Shown here: positions 63,940 to 64,000 of the stretch, piece by piece
How the letters are laid out: every line of letters begins with the position of its first letter
Numbering within the stretch: position 1 is the first letter of the stretch
From: DASWHF01 sp036393295
GTDB taxonomy: Bacteria; Pseudomonadota; Gammaproteobacteria; Acidiferrobacterales; UBA6901
Direction: 5' to 3'
Length of the DNA: 64,000 nt
Assembly: GCA_036393295.1 (NCBI GenBank)
Contig: DASWHF010000147.1
Span: 1 to 64,000 of the forward strand
Made by a program: the position numbers and the translations under genes
Notes under the pieces: model-generated
Database searches by the model: none
Seen by the model: the letters and a program-made list of their open reading frames with translations, nothing else
Told to the model about the DNA's origin: nothing

Positions 63940-63968
63940 AGTATACTACTTAAGTATTTGTTTGTTAA
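63940..63968 (-). promoter_or_regulatory. sigma70-like promoter for addA
   Basis: On the - strand, TTAACA (63963-63968) and TATACT (63940-63945) are separated by exactly 17 bases. Each box matches the consensus at five of six. Transcription would start near 63933, about 58 bases before the addA ATG. The surrounding bases are AT-rich in a GC-rich region. Confidence 0.65.
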
Positions 63969-64000
63969 TGTAATGTAAAAATTTCTGTCGGTGCCAGAGT

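Noticed and set aside
60435..63953. A 1172-codon + strand open frame opposite addA
   Set aside because: Antisense shadow; addA has all helicase and nuclease motifs.

Overview
The window reads as chromosomal DNA of a Gram-negative proteobacterium, most likely a GC-rich gammaproteobacterium. The evidence is the number of outer-membrane beta-barrels, lipoproteins with lipoboxes and TonB/ExbBD-type parts, a Tat-exported reductase, DsbC, an AddA-type nuclease and TusA-like sulfur-carrier proteins. I cannot name the genus. From about 15.6 kb rightwards the DNA is strongly GC-rich with long opposite-strand shadow frames. The first 15 kb is visibly poorer in GC and uses different codons, so it looks acquired.

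Region A (1-15.4 kb) is the flank of a trans-AT polyketide-type locus. It has a DUF2867-like/alpha-beta hydrolase fusion, a metallophosphoesterase, a free-standing acyltransferase, an HMG-CoA-synthase homologue overlapping an enoyl-CoA hydratase (two parts of a beta-branching cassette), a PfaD-type enoyl reductase and an Sfp-type phosphopantetheinyl transferase. Its export side is an RND/MMPL transporter fused to a LolA-like protein, a beta-barrel coupled to it, and a cation/proton antiporter. No PKS megasynthase lies in the window.

Region B (15.6-35 kb) has an aldo/keto reductase and a Ycf46-like AAA ATPase, then one + strand alpha-glucan/trehalose cluster: GlgB, GlgE, TreS-maltokinase, GlgX, TreZ and a MalQ-TreY fusion. 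Together these can turn trehalose into branched glucan (TreS, Mak, GlgE, GlgB) and glucan back into trehalose (GlgX, TreY, TreZ), with MalQ reshaping short chains.

Region C (35-40.6 kb) has a DUF2459 lipoprotein whose signal peptide is partly encoded by a perfect palindrome, an ACP-acyl-AMP ligase-PlsC triple fusion, two tandem double-TusA-domain proteins and a glutaredoxin.

Region D (40.8-58.3 kb) is the most interesting. ApbE is followed by a promoter and a class I GEMM (cyclic-di-GMP) riboswitch, then a tightly packed run of genes: a triheme beta-propeller lipoprotein, a small lipoprotein, an SH3-beta-barrel protein whose start is separated by a T10 tract in the wrong frame, another beta-barrel, a TlpA-like thioredoxin, DUF4266 and DUF3570 proteins, a periplasmic protein, three TPR proteins, a small exported protein, a TolQ/ExbB channel, two ExbD proteins (one without the channel Asp) and a TonB/AgmX-like protein. 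The gene set resembles the Agl-Glt envelope machine of myxobacteria combined with extracytoplasmic flavin/heme/thiol redox parts.

Region E (58.4-64 kb) has a DsbC/DsbG-like protein, a GGEEF diguanylate cyclase that could supply the riboswitch ligand, and AddA on the - strand with its own promoter at the right edge. No rRNA, tRNA, CRISPR array, transposase or phage gene was seen. Related short inverted repeats occur at three intergenic sites.
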